Shown here: piece after piece, positions 49,884-62,000 of the stretch
Layout: every line of letters starts with the position of its first letter
How positions within the stretch are numbered: position 1 is the first letter of the stretch
Source of the DNA: Cerioporus squamosus
Lineage: Eukaryota > Basidiomycota > Agaricomycetes > Polyporales > Polyporaceae
NCBI GenBank assembly: GCA_022592435.1
Contig: JABYQS010000077.1
Location: forward strand, 62,001-126,000
Direction: 5' to 3'
Length of the DNA stretch: 64,000 nucleotides
Made by a program: the position numbers and the translations under genes
The notes under the pieces: generated by a model
Told to the model about the DNA's origin: nothing
The model's database searches: none
The model's input: only the letters and a program-made list of their open reading frames with translations

Positions 49884-51823
49884 ATGTCTACTGTCCGCTC
49901 TTCAACGCCTCTATCAATGCTCAGCATACGCAGGTTCCTTCGCAAGCGACGATCCGTCGCCGAAGTAGACGTACCTCTTCCCGTGACGACACTAGCGCGA
50001 TTGAGCTTATGCTCTCTCCCAACCGAGGTGCTGGCGTGCATTTTGTGCTTGTGCGAGATAGCAGAGATCTTCTCCTGTAGTTTGGTGAGTCCTAGCACCG
50101 ATCATCGTACTTGTTGTTGAACGGTGCTCATCCGGTCTCGTTGTAGGTCTGTCGTTCATTGGAGTATCTCGTGAGGACGAGCATCTATATCGATACAAGA
50201 TTCTTCTCGACGTGAACGGGATGATAGATGGGCCTTCTAGCCATTTGCCAGTGTCGGAGCGACTTCATCGATTGAAGATCTATACCTTTCAGTCTCGCAA
50301 CGGACCCGACGCTTTCACCCGGGCACCCGGACTCCCACATTGGCACAGAACGCCAGAGAACAAGGATTGGACGCTCTCCCTCTCGTTCTCCAGTTCTATC
50401 TCTTACATCCTCACGAAACCCCGACTCGGACTCGTAGAGATTATCAGTCCTGCCAGTGACTTCCAGAGTGCAACGCATCATTGGGTCGTTCCCCTCACGC
50501 TCTTCCCTGGGAGTACGGTGTTAGCAGTGTCTGCGGATATCGTGCAGGACCTGTTGCTGGTGCTTCAGGCAGGAACGGACAGCTCGTCAGTACTTCCTCG
50601 TTCAAGTCTTGCAAACACCTCGATGACGCGATACTTATTGCATCTTTGCTCTAGGCAGATCCTCGTCCACGTGCGATCCCTACGACATCCGGACGTCGGT
50701 CATCCGAGCGCGATGCTCTCCGTGCTGCATACAGTTGCGCTTCGTCCCGAAAGCGCGGACAGCATCCAAATTCATAAGGACCGTGTGGCCTGGAGCTTAT
50801 CCTACGACCGCGGTCAATCTCATGACATCGAAGTTTGGGACTGGAAGTCAGGTGTGCTCGTTTGGGTATGTATGTCAATTGAAGGCTATACGTCATGCAT
50901 GTCGCTGATGCCATGGACGACAGCGCAGTCGTTTTCACGCCCAGGTCTCTTTCGCTTTGCTGGACGAGTCGCGCATAGTTGCGGGCTGCCACGGGTGGAA
51001 TGAGTTGCGCGTATATCATGTCGCACCCGAGGCCACCTCCAACGACCTAACGTTTATCGCGGCGCTGGGGCGCGACCACTTCGTGAGCTTGCGACTACCT
51101 GGGGGAAGTAAGCTCAAAAGGATTCAGGAATCCACTATACCGAGCCCACCCGCGGACGTTCCTTTCTGGCCGAATCCCTCCCTCCGGATGATCACTGTCG
51201 GTCTTGACGACTCCGCCGCTTCCTCGAGGCAGAAACACTTCCCTGTTGGTCTACTCATACCCTTCGAGACGTTGCAATCTATCCTTGCCTTGCACGCCGC
51301 GTCTCGGACCCGCGTGCAGTGGGATGCATGGGGCCCACGCAGAAGCCTCCTGCTATATGTTTCCACGTCCTACCACTATCTCGGCCGGAACTTCGTGAAA
51401 AGCCAGTCCTTTGGCTCGCGCCTGGCCGTACCCCTCACGCATCATGGAAGTTGGATGCCCGGAGGCATCGCAGTAATCGACATCAACCCATATGCAGCAA
51501 GATACAGCCGCAACCCACATTTGCGTGGCACGTGGGAGGCCGAGTTACCGCGCTATCTCGACCTGAAGTCGTACTTCGGCACAGAAAGTGCAGCGCTACC
51601 GCACGTTATCCACTATGTCGCCGGGCTGAACGTGCGTGGGACTGGTACTGTCGCTGCGGATCCCTACGGCTTCACAATAGTGGTGAGTACTGCTCGCTCG
51701 ACCATCGTCGGGCGAATGCTGACGCAGCTCAAGTCCGCAACCGATTGTCGTTTCGAACATGAATCGAAGGGGATCAAGTCGTACACTGTAAACACCGCCA
51801 TGGAAGGCCTATGGCGGCACTAG
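49884..51823 (+). CDS. F-box-like protein, paralog of the gene at 6334; frame disturbed after exon 1
   Basis: Probable SCF adaptor of the same family as the minus-strand gene at 6334. Exons: 49884-50084 with the F-box LPTEVLACILCLCEIAEIF, about 50147-50585, 50655-50865 and 50924-51823. Intron positions match the paralog, and landmarks WTLSLSFSSSISYI, IEVWDWKSG, VSFALLDESRIVAG and FWPNPSLRMI align well. With the paralog-like acceptor at 50146, exon 2 reads VCRSLEYLVRTS and then runs into a stop, while YRYKILLDVNGMIDGP is in another frame. A shift therefore lies near 50182-50190, within CTATATCGATAC. Using the AG at 50175 as acceptor would restore the frame but drop the conserved VCRSLEYLVR. 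Either it is a young pseudogene, an assembly indel, or the acceptor moved. A possible 45-base in-frame intron lies near 51683-51727. Confidence 0.65.
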
Positions 51824-52518
51824 TTCGATGCTCTTGCGGGGCATCGTCGCGGTTGCTCCGATTCATGGCCTATTGTCGAAGGGCATGATATTCTGACCTG
51901 TAGGAGTACAAGCCTCCTGGGCCTAGGATCCTCCCCGTCGTCGAGAGGCACGTTCCGGGTGAGTTGCCCTCTTCTACAGTAACTTTCGCACGCGACAGGG
52001 CGAGCACCGGGGGTGCACGCAAACATCGCTCGGAATACTCCATATCGGGTTCCTGCCTGTACGCATACTTGGCTCTCTCCATCTTTGTACTTCCGTGTAG
52101 TCGTGGAATCGTTAGACCCTTCAAATAGGACTGGAGTGTAACGCGAAGTCGTGGTCAACTAACCCAATGTCGTGGTGCTAGTAGCGACGAACGAGTATCC
52201 ACTACTTTGAGCCGTACTTTTGACCTCGCATGCGACTTATGAAGCCCGAGTGAGACCGAATACTTACCTTTGGAGGAATTCAGAATCTTGCGGCCAGCGG
52301 CCAGCCAGCCCGGTGAGCTTGAGCCTTGACCTGAACAAACATCCGCATGAGCCTGCAACGTGCGCGCGCCTAGCGACGTAAGCGTGGTTGCAGTGTTGCA
52401 CCGCTTTTGAGTCTGACTCAAGTTGGCATTCGCTCGTCGGACGGTCGGACGACTTGAACTGCTTTGGTTCCTCATTGCGCCCTTCTGCTAGACCGAGACT
52501 GCGTCATCTAGCGGCAAC
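51824..52518. other. intergenic, tandem spacing
   Basis: About 700 bases between the F-box stop and the FRA10AC1 homolog. No gene or repeat recognised; it should hold the promoter of the latter. Confidence 0.45.
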
Positions 52519-53367
52519 ATGGATCTATACACGCCATACAGCTCAAAGGGTGCAACGACATCTCGAGGTTCAGGGACAACCGAGTTTGAGATTCTGAAGA
52601 GTTCCCACAAGTGAGTACTGACGCACCACTAGCCACCAATGGGCCTACAAAAGACCGTTACTGACAGCGTGCGATTATAACAATAGATTCCTCCGAGAGG
52701 ACACAGAAGAAGAAGAAGCCAAGCTCTCCTGGGATGATAAGCTTGCCAAGAAATACTACTCGTCGCTCTACCGGGAATACGCTGTCTGCGACCTCAAGCA
52801 CTACAAATCAGGGAACGTAAGCCAGGAAAACAGACGATTCGAGATGCCGTGTTACTGAATGCTACCATACAGTTTGCTTTGCGCTGGCGTACTGAAAGTG
52901 AGGTTCTCTCAGGAGCCGGGGAGACTACATGCGGCAATACCCGTTGTCCCCTGCACAACGAGTTTCCTGAAGATGGTGCCGACGTGCGCCCCGCACTTAC
53001 CACACTCGAGCTTCCATTCTCGTATGAAGAGCACGGAGAAAGCAAGTTCGCACTTGTCAAGGTCGTCCTGTGCTCGAAATGTTGCAAGAAGCTCATGTGG
53101 AAGCGCAACAAGGAGAAGAAGGAACTCGGAAAGCATGAGGAAGAGAGGGGCGTGGGAGCTGCTGAAGACGCCTCCATCGCGGACACGGGACCTTCTGAGA
53201 GAAGGAAGAGGCGTCGCTCTCCAGAGGTCGAGGGTAGCCGTGACTCAGAGGAGCAGGCCCGCGGGGAGGACTCGCGCAGGCGGGTGTCTTCTCACGAGGA
53301 CAAGCGCAGCCGCAGACTTCGTTCACGGTCTCAATCTCCACGCCGCCGCAAGGATGAGCATCGATGA
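52519..53367 (+). CDS. FRA10AC1 family nuclear protein
   Basis: Homolog of human FRA10AC1, a nuclear protein found with the spliceosome. Three exons encode 238 residues: 52519-52610, 52687-52816 and 52873-53367; phases close. The family domain spans about 28-160. Its landmarks are HKFLREDTEEEEAKLSWDDK, LAKKYYSSLYREYAVCDL, FALRWRTESEVLSG, a CGNTRC pair (Cys 94 and 99) and a second pair, CSKCC (141-145), which together look like a zinc site. The C-terminal ~70 residues are low-complexity and rich in Arg, Ser and Glu (RSRSQSPRRRKDEHR at the end), an RS-like tail typical of splicing-associated proteins. It is convergent with the NmrA-like gene, with 100 bases between the stops. Confidence 0.9.
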
Positions 53368-53467
53368 TTCGGGGCCCGTGACCATGGCCAGCTCAATGTC
53401 ATTGGACCTGGTACCTCTGGTATGATTATTCCTGCTACCCAACTGTATGAACGGTCCGCTCAAATAA

Positions 53468-54719
53468 TCACAGGTTATCTATCACGGACCACCTCGGTCT
53501 GATCGTCTTCCCATCTTCTGTATTTTTCAGAATATGCTTCCGCTTCAACTCGCCAGTATAGCAGTTCTCCCTCATCCAGCTCTCGAGCGTGTGACAACCC
53601 GGATGCACCTTCCTCACCCATGACATATCCCGCGAGATCCTGTCGTCCCGCCAGAGCGCCCACCATCCCGAGAAGTTCTGCCGCCATGTTGTCGAACCGT
53701 CGTCCTCCCGTTCGTTTGCCACGGGGTCGTCCACTCCTTCAAAGTTACCGAACCACTCGTCCAGCGTCTGGTCCACCACCTCCGCCTTCTGGCCCGTCAC
53801 CTTTTCGAATGTTTGCGCGAGGTATTTCCACCCAACAATGTCGCTTGCAATCTTCAACTCGCGTCCCGAGGTTGTCTCGCGGTTGTCGAAGGCATATCGT
53901 GCAAAGAAGCCGAGGTCGGATAGCGCGATCATCGGGACATGTCCGTCTCTCACGGGACTGGCGAAGACTGCAGTCCCGTCCGCCCGCCGCTTTAGCGGTC
54001 CGAACATCATCTATGGCCTGTTGGTTAGGTGCGCGTTCTTCGCAGGGCCTATCAACTGCACGTACATTGAAAAGCATGTCCATGTACGGTCCGGAGGTCA
54101 CGATGCTCCACGACATCCCGTCAACGTCCGAAGGCTGCGAACGCATCCAGTCGGCAACTCGTGCCTTGCCGTCGTAATGTTCGCAGCGGTACTGGGAGTC
54201 GTACTCCCCAGCCTGAGGGCGATCGCGCCGTTCGTTGGCATGTGAGTCTGCGCGTGATGTTCCTCCGCACACGCCACTTACCTTGAGCGAGTAATCCAGG
54301 CTGCTCCAGACGTAGTGTTTGACGGCACCATTCTGCTTCGCAAGCTCGAAGATTCTGATCCCAGCCCACACTTCCTTCTGCTCTCCTACAGTGAAGCCGT
54401 CGGTGTTGACCCATGCCCCGTACACCCCGGATAGGGCACGCGACACGGACGGCAGATCATCGAACGCCCCTGCGGTGGTCAAGGTTCAGCAACGCCTCAG
54501 AGCTTCGTGGTGCCATGTCAGACCTTTCACGCACTCCACTCCGCGGCTGGCGAGCTCCCGCGCCCGTCTGCTGTCTGGGTCGCGGGTGAGTGCCCGGACT
54601 GCATACGGTGAAGGGTTCCCGTCGGCGCAGGGTTCAAGTAGCTTGTCTATGACGGCCAAACCCTGGGCTCCGGTCGCGCCAACAACGAGGATGAGCTTTC
54701 GAGAGTCGCACGGAGACAT
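53468..54719 (-). CDS. NmrA-like NAD(P)-binding protein
   Basis: Atypical short-chain dehydrogenase of the NmrA/HSCARG type, which bind NAD(P) and often act as redox sensors or reductases. Four exons on the minus strand encode 357 residues: 54719-54524, 54469-54282, 54212-54066 and 54010-53468; phases close. The coenzyme loop is GATGAQG (14-20), after the strand KLILVV. VYGAWVNTDGFT, KHYVWSSLDYSLK and SIVTSGPYMDMLFN are the usual middle landmarks. The C-terminal part contains DGHVPMIALSDLGFFARYAFD, a conserved family segment. It lacks an obvious YxxxK pair at the SDR position, as expected for NmrA-type proteins. The final exon uses the acceptor CCATAG directly before ATGATG. It is not closely related to the tandem array at 9484-15429, though both belong to the wider SDR fold. 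Confidence 0.88.
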
Positions 54720-55179
54720 GGTGGGCAATTATATGGCGGGTCGATGTGCGGTTCCTCCTGCTGGCCACTCCAGCCTCTTATATGTCTCGTCTGCGGTCAA
54801 TATCGTCTCCAATCAGATTAGCACCGTAGTAGAGCGTCTGCCTTAGCTGCGTCTCGGATTACGTCCGAGTAAAGTTTACTACCACTACGGCGCTCGATCC
54901 GCCACGCCCGTGAGGGTTTGCTTTGGCTTGTCGTCCCGCTGTCTAGCGGCTCCGGACGCCCAAGCATCCATTAAGACATACCAAGCCATGTTCTCAGTGA
55001 GTGGATGACGTGCAACGTACGGCGCTGCAGTCTTACAATATGGTGGTGCGATGCATGCATGAATAGACGATGAGTAAGTGTATCACAATAACGACGGCTT
55101 CTATGAAACGGTATACATCGTCCGGCCGGCGACCAGAGAAACAGCCCGCCTCGTGCTGTAGGGCAGAAGCCTCCTCCCC
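54720..55179. other. intergenic, upstream of the NmrA-like gene
   Basis: 460 bases between the NmrA-like start and the stop of the NDUFAF7-like gene, both on the minus strand. No motif recognised. Confidence 0.45.
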
Positions 55180-57344
55180 TCACCGCTTGGAATCTTCCCG
55201 AAGATCAACGAAAGGCCACCGCTCCTCCTCCGTCGGTTCGGCTTTCCGCTTGCCCATGAGCGCCATGACCTTGTACTGCGAACCCATGCCGGTGGGATCC
55301 ACAAGCCTGCTGGCGGCGTCCTCAATCTGCTTCTTGCGTTTGTCCTCTGCACTCGCCTTGAGGGCGTTGACGCGCGCCTGGAGGCCCATCCGGTGTAAGA
55401 ATAGCGCTTGGGGAATGGGCCCGTGATGGCTAGCTGCATGGCACAGAGTTCAATGTCGGTCATCAACATTGCGGAACACGGAGGATGCGGGTGGGACGAA
55501 TGGCCAGTCAGATGACGATTGGAGACCATTGCTCGCGAGGCAATTGACAAAGACTCACCCAAGTCGGTCACGGCCTCCTGCAGATAAGCGAAGTCTACAT
55601 TCACGGTGAGGTCACATTCGCCCGGACGGTAGAACACGTCTACTATCTTGTGATACTTGAATGCCTAAAGTCAACAGAGACGAGTCAGCATCTCGGCATT
55701 TTTCCTTCGGCGCGATATGAGCAGAGGGGCAGAGGGTTTCGAGGGAGAAGTCGATGACGCGCAGTGATCGGACACGTACACGGAACGAATTTCCATATGC
55801 CCTGTCGCTTCCATAGTCCACGATGAGAGCGCTCCCCGCAGAACGAACGCCGTCCGACCCTTCTTCATGCAACAGCTCAGCCACTTGGCGGGCGATCTTG
55901 AAGGAGGCTGGAGACACCTCCACACGCGAACCGACCGGGAGCTTTTGGAAGCGCGGGGATGACAGGCCGAGCAAGGTTGAGGATGCAGTAGGAGTTGAAG
56001 ATAGCACCTGTCGGAGGCGGGCTGCAAGCGTTTTCGTAGGACTGACAGATGAGAAGTCCAGTGAAGGCCCCGCGGCACCCCTCAACGGCGTAGGCGCCGC
56101 CGGATCGGGTCCGGAGGCTATGAGCAATTCCCGCCACCCCTGTTCTGTTTTCTGCCGCATGTATGTGAGTGTCAGGGAGATATAGCGGTTGAATCCGTCC
56201 TTACTTGCAGTAGATGGAACGGTAGGGCGTCAAAGAACTCGTGGGCCACGACAAGGGTGAACTTGCTAGCGTCATGGGGTATATCGTCAATCGCATCGCG
56301 CCAAGTCAAGTTCCATCCGTTCGACTGCGCAAGCGGACCAAGCTTGGCTTCCTGGGCGGAGCGCATTGCAGGACTAGTCTCCACGAGGTGTATCTCTTCA
56401 ACGACCGATCGAGCAGCAGGAAACTGCGAGAAGACCTGCATAGAACGGTGATCAATCGACGACGCGAAACTGGAATATGAACAGTCCCTACACGCAGCAT
56501 ATCATGCATGAGCGTTCCCCGTCCAGGGCCGAGTTCCACGAAACGTATCTTGCGTGCTTGTCCGGCTAACATCCATTGGGAGAGTAACCAGACTCCGAGA
56601 AGCTATCTCGGTGCTGGAAGTTCGTACGATGTCCTCGGCATCGCGAAGGGGAAACGTACTTCACCAAACACCTGGCTAATCTCCGGACTCGTGATGAAGT
56701 CACCTCGGGATCCTATGACGGCGTTGGATGGATTCATGTAGTATCCCGCTGACGGATGCGACAGGCACATTTGCATGTATGTGGCATAAGATATCGGACC
56801 TGTGGCCTGAAATGCATTCTCAGCAAACATCTCTTGTATATACTATTCAAGGGCGACACAGAAAGAATATGTCCTTTGGCGCAAAGCCAGCTATTGTTTG
56901 GCCGACGCAGCATGACCGTGCTATGTCAGACATTCGCCAAGACCACCAATGCGAACACATGGCCACCGCACTACGTCCGCCATACAGTCATGCGAGAGTA
57001 GGAGCCAGTGATACCGGACAAGTTCGCTCAAGCCAGTGAGACGTCACTACATGCTCGCCCCTCTTCACATACATCGTGCACAGTCTGGTGCGGGGTTCCC
57101 ATGTGCCATGTCATAAGTTCTTCAAACTCCTCTGATAGAAGGTGGGCCAAGAGGAATTCACAACACAGAATGACAACGACATGCATACCTTGATGGTGTC
57201 CAGTAGAATCTTTTCCACTGCAGTGACAGGCTCCGGCCCAGTCCCGTAACATCTCCTCGCAATGGCGTTCTGAGGTCTTCTCGGCCACTGGAGTGTTGCA
57301 GACCTCAGCGCGTGCACGAGCCCCCGGTTCCGCGCCCAAGTCAT
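55180..57344 (-). CDS. NDUFAF7/MidA-type mitochondrial protein arginine methyltransferase
   Basis: SAM-dependent methyltransferase family (DUF185) whose human member methylates NDUFS2 during respiratory complex I assembly. Seven exons on the minus strand encode 458 residues: 57344-57189, 56806-56660, 56602-56492, 56435-56205, 56151-55780, 55664-55559 and 55433-55180. Exon 1 encodes an Arg-rich mitochondrial leader (MTWARNRGLVHALRS) and EKILLDTIK. The core then starts with GPISYATYMQMCLSHPSAGYY (about 55-75). GDFITSPEISQVFGE and VELGPGRGTL (123-132, the SAM loop) follow, then VVAHEFFDALP, the family signature containing the acceptor-site Asn-to-Glu equivalent. The C-terminus has ALIVDYGSD and HHGPIPQALFLHRMG. 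A ~60-residue low-complexity insertion sits around 185-250. Intron 1 (382 bases) is far longer than the others. Confidence 0.9.
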
Positions 57345-57711
57345 CCGTGGTCACTCGTCTCCGTTGGCCTCGCTGCCTCCTCTGCCGCTGTTCTGTGCCG
57401 TAATAACAATTCGAAGCAGCTGCCGATAGCACAATCCGAGTCAGAGCGAGTACAAGGATGCGGTGGACACCGTGGAGATGTAACTTGGCAGAGGCAAGGA
57501 TGCAAAGCGCCCGCGCGCCTGCACGCGCTCGGAACCGCTGCAGCCTGCTGACTGTGGCTGAGGTTTTCCTGAGCCTGCGATCGCGAGTATATCTCCTCTT
57601 CTTCGTTCTGCCTCAACTGCACCCTCATCCTCAGGCTATCTACTGCGAACTCTCTACCCTTCAGAAAACACAAGAAATTCGTTTCCGTCAACGGAAAACC
57701 CCCCACCCATA
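57345..57711. promoter_or_regulatory. divergent promoter region, NDUFAF7-like / eIF6
   Basis: 367 bases between the two starts, holding both promoters. No TATA box is obvious on either side. Confidence 0.45.
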
Positions 57712-58673
57712 ATGGCTACTCGTACGTGTGATCGGCGCGCTCATACCGCACCTTCGGCTAAAAACTTGGTGCAGGCATTCAGTTCGAAAACAGCAGCGAC
57801 ATCGGCGTGTTCTCGAAGTTGACGAACAGCTACTGTCTGTGCGCCATTCAAGGCAGCACAAACTTCTACTCCGCGTTCGAGTCCGAGCTCGGAGACGTTG
57901 TCCCGATCGTGCACACGAGTATTGGCGGCACTCGCATCATCGGTCGACTAACAGCAGGTATGTAGGCTTTTTGGAGTTGTCTCATGTCCTCCTTCAATTC
58001 GCCCTGCCACAGGCAACCGCCATGGGCTACTCGTACCCTCCACCACCACGGACCAGGAGCTTCAGCACCTGCGCAACTCCCTCCCCGATGCAGTCGCCAT
58101 CCAGCGAGTAGAAGAGCGACTATCCGCACTCGGAAACGTCATCGCATGCAATGATTATGTCGCCCTCGTCCATCCAGATATCGACCGGGAAACGGAGGAA
58201 ATTATCGCGGATGTGCTGAAGGTGGAGGTCTTCAGGCAAACTATCGCCGACAACGTGCTGGTGGGCAGCTACGCTGTGATTTCGAATCAGGGCGGTATCG
58301 TGCACCCCAAGACCAGCATTCAAGACCAGGACGAGCTCAGTAGTCTACTGCAAGTACCGCTCGTGGTATGTTCCCCGTTATAGGACATTGTGGGATGCGC
58401 GATCTCATGGATGCACCTGCAGGCTGGTACCGTAAACCGCGGATCCGACGTTCTGGGAGCAGGCCTCGTGGTCAACGACTGGTGTGCGTTCACAGGGCTT
58501 GATACGACGGCGACAGAAATCAGTGTCATTGAAGCCGCGTTCAGTGCGTATCTCTTACGTCTCATCCGCCGTGCTGAGATGACCCTAACGTCATAACCGC
58601 AGAGCTACAAGGACAGAGCTCCGCTGCCGTCATTGGCGAGATGCGCGACTCGCTCATCGACAGCTGGGCATGA
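57712..58673 (+). CDS. TIF6: eukaryotic translation initiation factor 6 (eIF6/TIF6)
   Basis: Anti-association factor that binds the 60S subunit at uL14, keeps it from joining 40S prematurely and is needed for 60S biogenesis in the nucleolus. Five exons encode 245 residues, exactly the family length: 57712-57721, 57775-57957, 58013-58365, 58423-58543 and 58603-58673. The first exon is only 10 bases (Met-Ala-Thr and one base). The pseudo-fivefold repeats are easy to follow: [79 protein letters not shown] and [19 protein letters not shown]. The C-terminal tail ends DSLIDSWA. Confidence 0.97.
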
Positions 58674-59095
58674 TTCTGACGGCATACATCCGACGGTTCT
58701 CCTCTCTGTGTGTATCCATCCGTTATGTGGCAGTTCCAGGGCAAAAGCAGACTGTGTCTAGTAGTTCATCAGGCTGTACATCATCAATAGTTTGTAGACC
58801 ATACTCGTGCCTCGCAGGCAACGTCGTTCGTACTCGCGATAACGCAGTCAGTGGGTTGTCATGCATGTCCTGGCATGTCGAGCGGAAGTATGGCCCATGG
58901 GTGTGATCGACGCGCCGCGCGATATGCGCGAGGCACGCGCCTTGACTTGCGCGCCCGGAACTCGCCCCATACGTCCATCCCCTTCGGACGCCCTTCATCT
59001 TGTCTTCTCCCCACAATCCCCCTATACAACCATCTACTACTTGCGCTGCTCCCCGCTCTACGCCCTGAGTTGGTCCATCGAAGCGAAGATTATCC
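58674..59095. other. intergenic, tandem spacing
   Basis: 422 bases between eIF6 and the paladin-type gene. It presumably holds the promoter of the latter; nothing specific seen. Confidence 0.5.
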
Positions 59096-62000
59096 ATGGC
59101 GCTGAATATTCGCCCCGCGAACGGGCCCATACGCCCAGGTTCGGCTCCCCCGCAGAGTACGTCCGAGTCTGCACACCTGCGCAGACCGGGCGAGGAAGAT
59201 CTGCGCAGGAAGATACTTAGCGGCTCGCTGGTCGATGGTACAGAGCTCCCAGACACGCCCCCCTTGGATCTCATGCCCCAGCTACAGCGCTCCGGCCCCA
59301 CCATCGTGAAGACGCGTACGGGCAGCGTGCTGCAGCGCGGTTTCATTCTCAAGACAGATCATTACCCCTCAGGTATGCTGCAGTCATGATGTCAATAATG
59401 CAAGGACGCGCTGAGCATGGAGCGATACAGGCCGAGCTCTTGACCTCGACATCAACGTGCATGGCGCACCTAACTTCCGTGCACCCAGACAGGGCAATCT
59501 GAACGTGTATGGCGTTGCGCAACCGCGCACGCAAGGCTTGCGGGCTATCCTATCCGTCCTACGCTGTCGACCAAACCTTGCGCGACCCACCCATGTGGTA
59601 TGGTTTTGCACGCGAGAGGAGCCTTTAGGTACGTGCTTTCCAGCAACTCGGTGGAGGAGTGTAGGCGGTACTCGCAGTTGCAAGAGGTTGCTTGTGTCAA
59701 ACTGGTGTTGATAAGAGCCACCCTTCAAGTGTATATCCGGTCGTCCGTTCGTTCTTCGCGACGCGTCGGAGCCCAGACGAGCGCTGAAGCTTTCTGACCG
59801 CGCGGAGAATCTGGAAGAGATTGAGCGACGATTGAAGGCCGACATCCTCGCAGAAGCTGCCAAGTAAGTACCAGTAGACAAGGTACGTTGAATGCCAATA
59901 GTGATTTCGCGCATAGGTTCGGAGGACTTGTCCTGACCCACAACGAAGTTGGTGAGAACATCGCGATGAGCCCTCGCGGATTGACTTGGTCTTGATCTGT
60001 TCTTGCTGCAGCTTCTGACTCAGGGGAGGGAGCAATTCTTCCTACATGGACCGCGGTCGACACGAACAATGTTAGGACGCAGCGAGAGCTCATGGAGAAC
60101 ATGAAGAAGGATGGGTGGAATGTTGACGTACGTTGCCCTTTGCAGATATAATCTCCCCCAGTGACTGATTCTCTCACACAGTATTATCGGTACGCCTCAC
60201 GCTTCCGAACCCCTCGAAAGAAGTCATCTCCTGACTTTCGTGCAGCATTCCCATCTCACCAGAACGACCAATAGAGGTATGTCCTGAATGACTACTTGCG
60301 CAAATTCTCGATCCTAACTCTGCCCAGGACAACTACCTAGATGCCTACCTTAGTGTCATCAAAGAGACGGACCCTCTCACGACTGCTCTCGTCTTCAACT
60401 GTGGTATGGGTGCTGTCCGGACCACATTCGCCATGGTCGCCGCCTGTATAGTTCGGAGGAAGCAGCTGATTGACCGTGGGCTGGAGGATCCATACTCTGC
60501 TAAATCTGTCGGGTCGAGGTCAGGCGTTAGCACGGTAGGTCTGAATGTCGCCCGTCATTCGATCCTCCCTGATTCGTCACCGTGCGCATTACAGCCGTCA
60601 GGAATGTCTCCAGTGAGTATGATCATCGTGGGCGTGCACCACAGTGGCTAATTGCACGCTAGCCAACTAACGCCAAGATCATGCAAGCACTCGAACAAGC
60701 GAACGCACAGCAAGACATGAACCGTTCACTTCTCCGCATCACGTACATTCTCCAGCAATGTACGTACCCATCTATATGTGTCAGTAGAGTGTATACAAAC
60801 GTTCAGCAGATCTCGATACCAAAAACTCGCAATCCGCAATAGAACTGCTGCTCACACAGCCGTCGCTCTTGGACGCTCTGCGGAAGGCTCATATGGGCAA
60901 CTACGGCGTCATCTTGAGTTTGTTGGGCTGCCTCGAGCACGGTGTTAAGGCGAAGAAGCTCGTGGATAAGGTCATCGACGTCTGTGCGTTACTTTTTCTT
61001 ACGCTCTCGTGCTTGGCGAACTCATTCGGCATAGGCGACCATGTTGTGAATCTGCGGGAAGAGATCTTCTTGAACAGGATACGATACTCGCTCACAACAG
61101 CCGTCGACGACAAGGAAAGAGATAATTTCCTCAGCAAGGCTGTGAAGTCTCTCGAGAAGTAGTAAGTGATAATCTGCTCTCCTGTTGCATGCCGTATGTC
61201 TTACCATCGTCTACGAGCAGCTTCTTCGCCATTGCGTTTGCGAACTATGTCGAGATGGAGGACGACTTCAGGCAAAGCTTTGCAGACTGGCTGAAGGTGG
61301 GTCCTCCTCACTGTGCAGACATGTAGATGCCCATAGCCCACTGACCGGCAACGTTCAGGCAAGAACAGAGATATGGAAGTAAGCCATCGTTGAGACACTT
61401 CCCACGGTCTACCTCTGACTGCTATACAAAGTCAGGTCATGTTCCTGCGCAAGGCCCACGGTTCGAAGCTGAACGTGTTCGCGCCCATCAACGACCTCTC
61501 GACGCTCTCTAGGACCGGTGCCGACCGTCGCGCACTATTGCCGGGTCAGCAGAACGACGTTGTCGTCGCTGGCGGACAGATACTTGGGGACGAGTACTCC
61601 GACCACGTTGTGAAGGTGTGTGCAACTTCCACTACCGTCGTCACCCACGATCACCAATGGCTGCGACATAGAACCGCAGCGGGATCATCCTTCGCGAAGG
61701 CACGCTGCTCAAGTCAGACCAGTGGCTCAGTCGCTCTGCGAACGTCTCTGACGGCGTCCGAGGCGCGATCAACTTCCGCAACATCCCGGGCACAAATATC
61801 TATGCGCTCGGTCAACCAACGCTGGAGGCGATCGACGAGGTCGTGCGCCGTGTTCATGCGGCTCATCCAGAAGCATCACGGATCATCTGGATCACGCTGC
61901 GCGAGGAGCCTATCGTCTACGTCAATGGAGCACCATACTGCTTGCGAAGGGAGCGTTTCTCACTTCGCAACATGAAAGGTCAGTGGTGCCACCCCGTTGC

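Noticed and set aside
53468..54719. NmrA-like gene as a dispersed member of the tandem SDR array
   Set aside because: Different coenzyme loop (GATGAQG versus GATGYIGG), different intron positions and no shared C-terminal motifs; only the fold is common.
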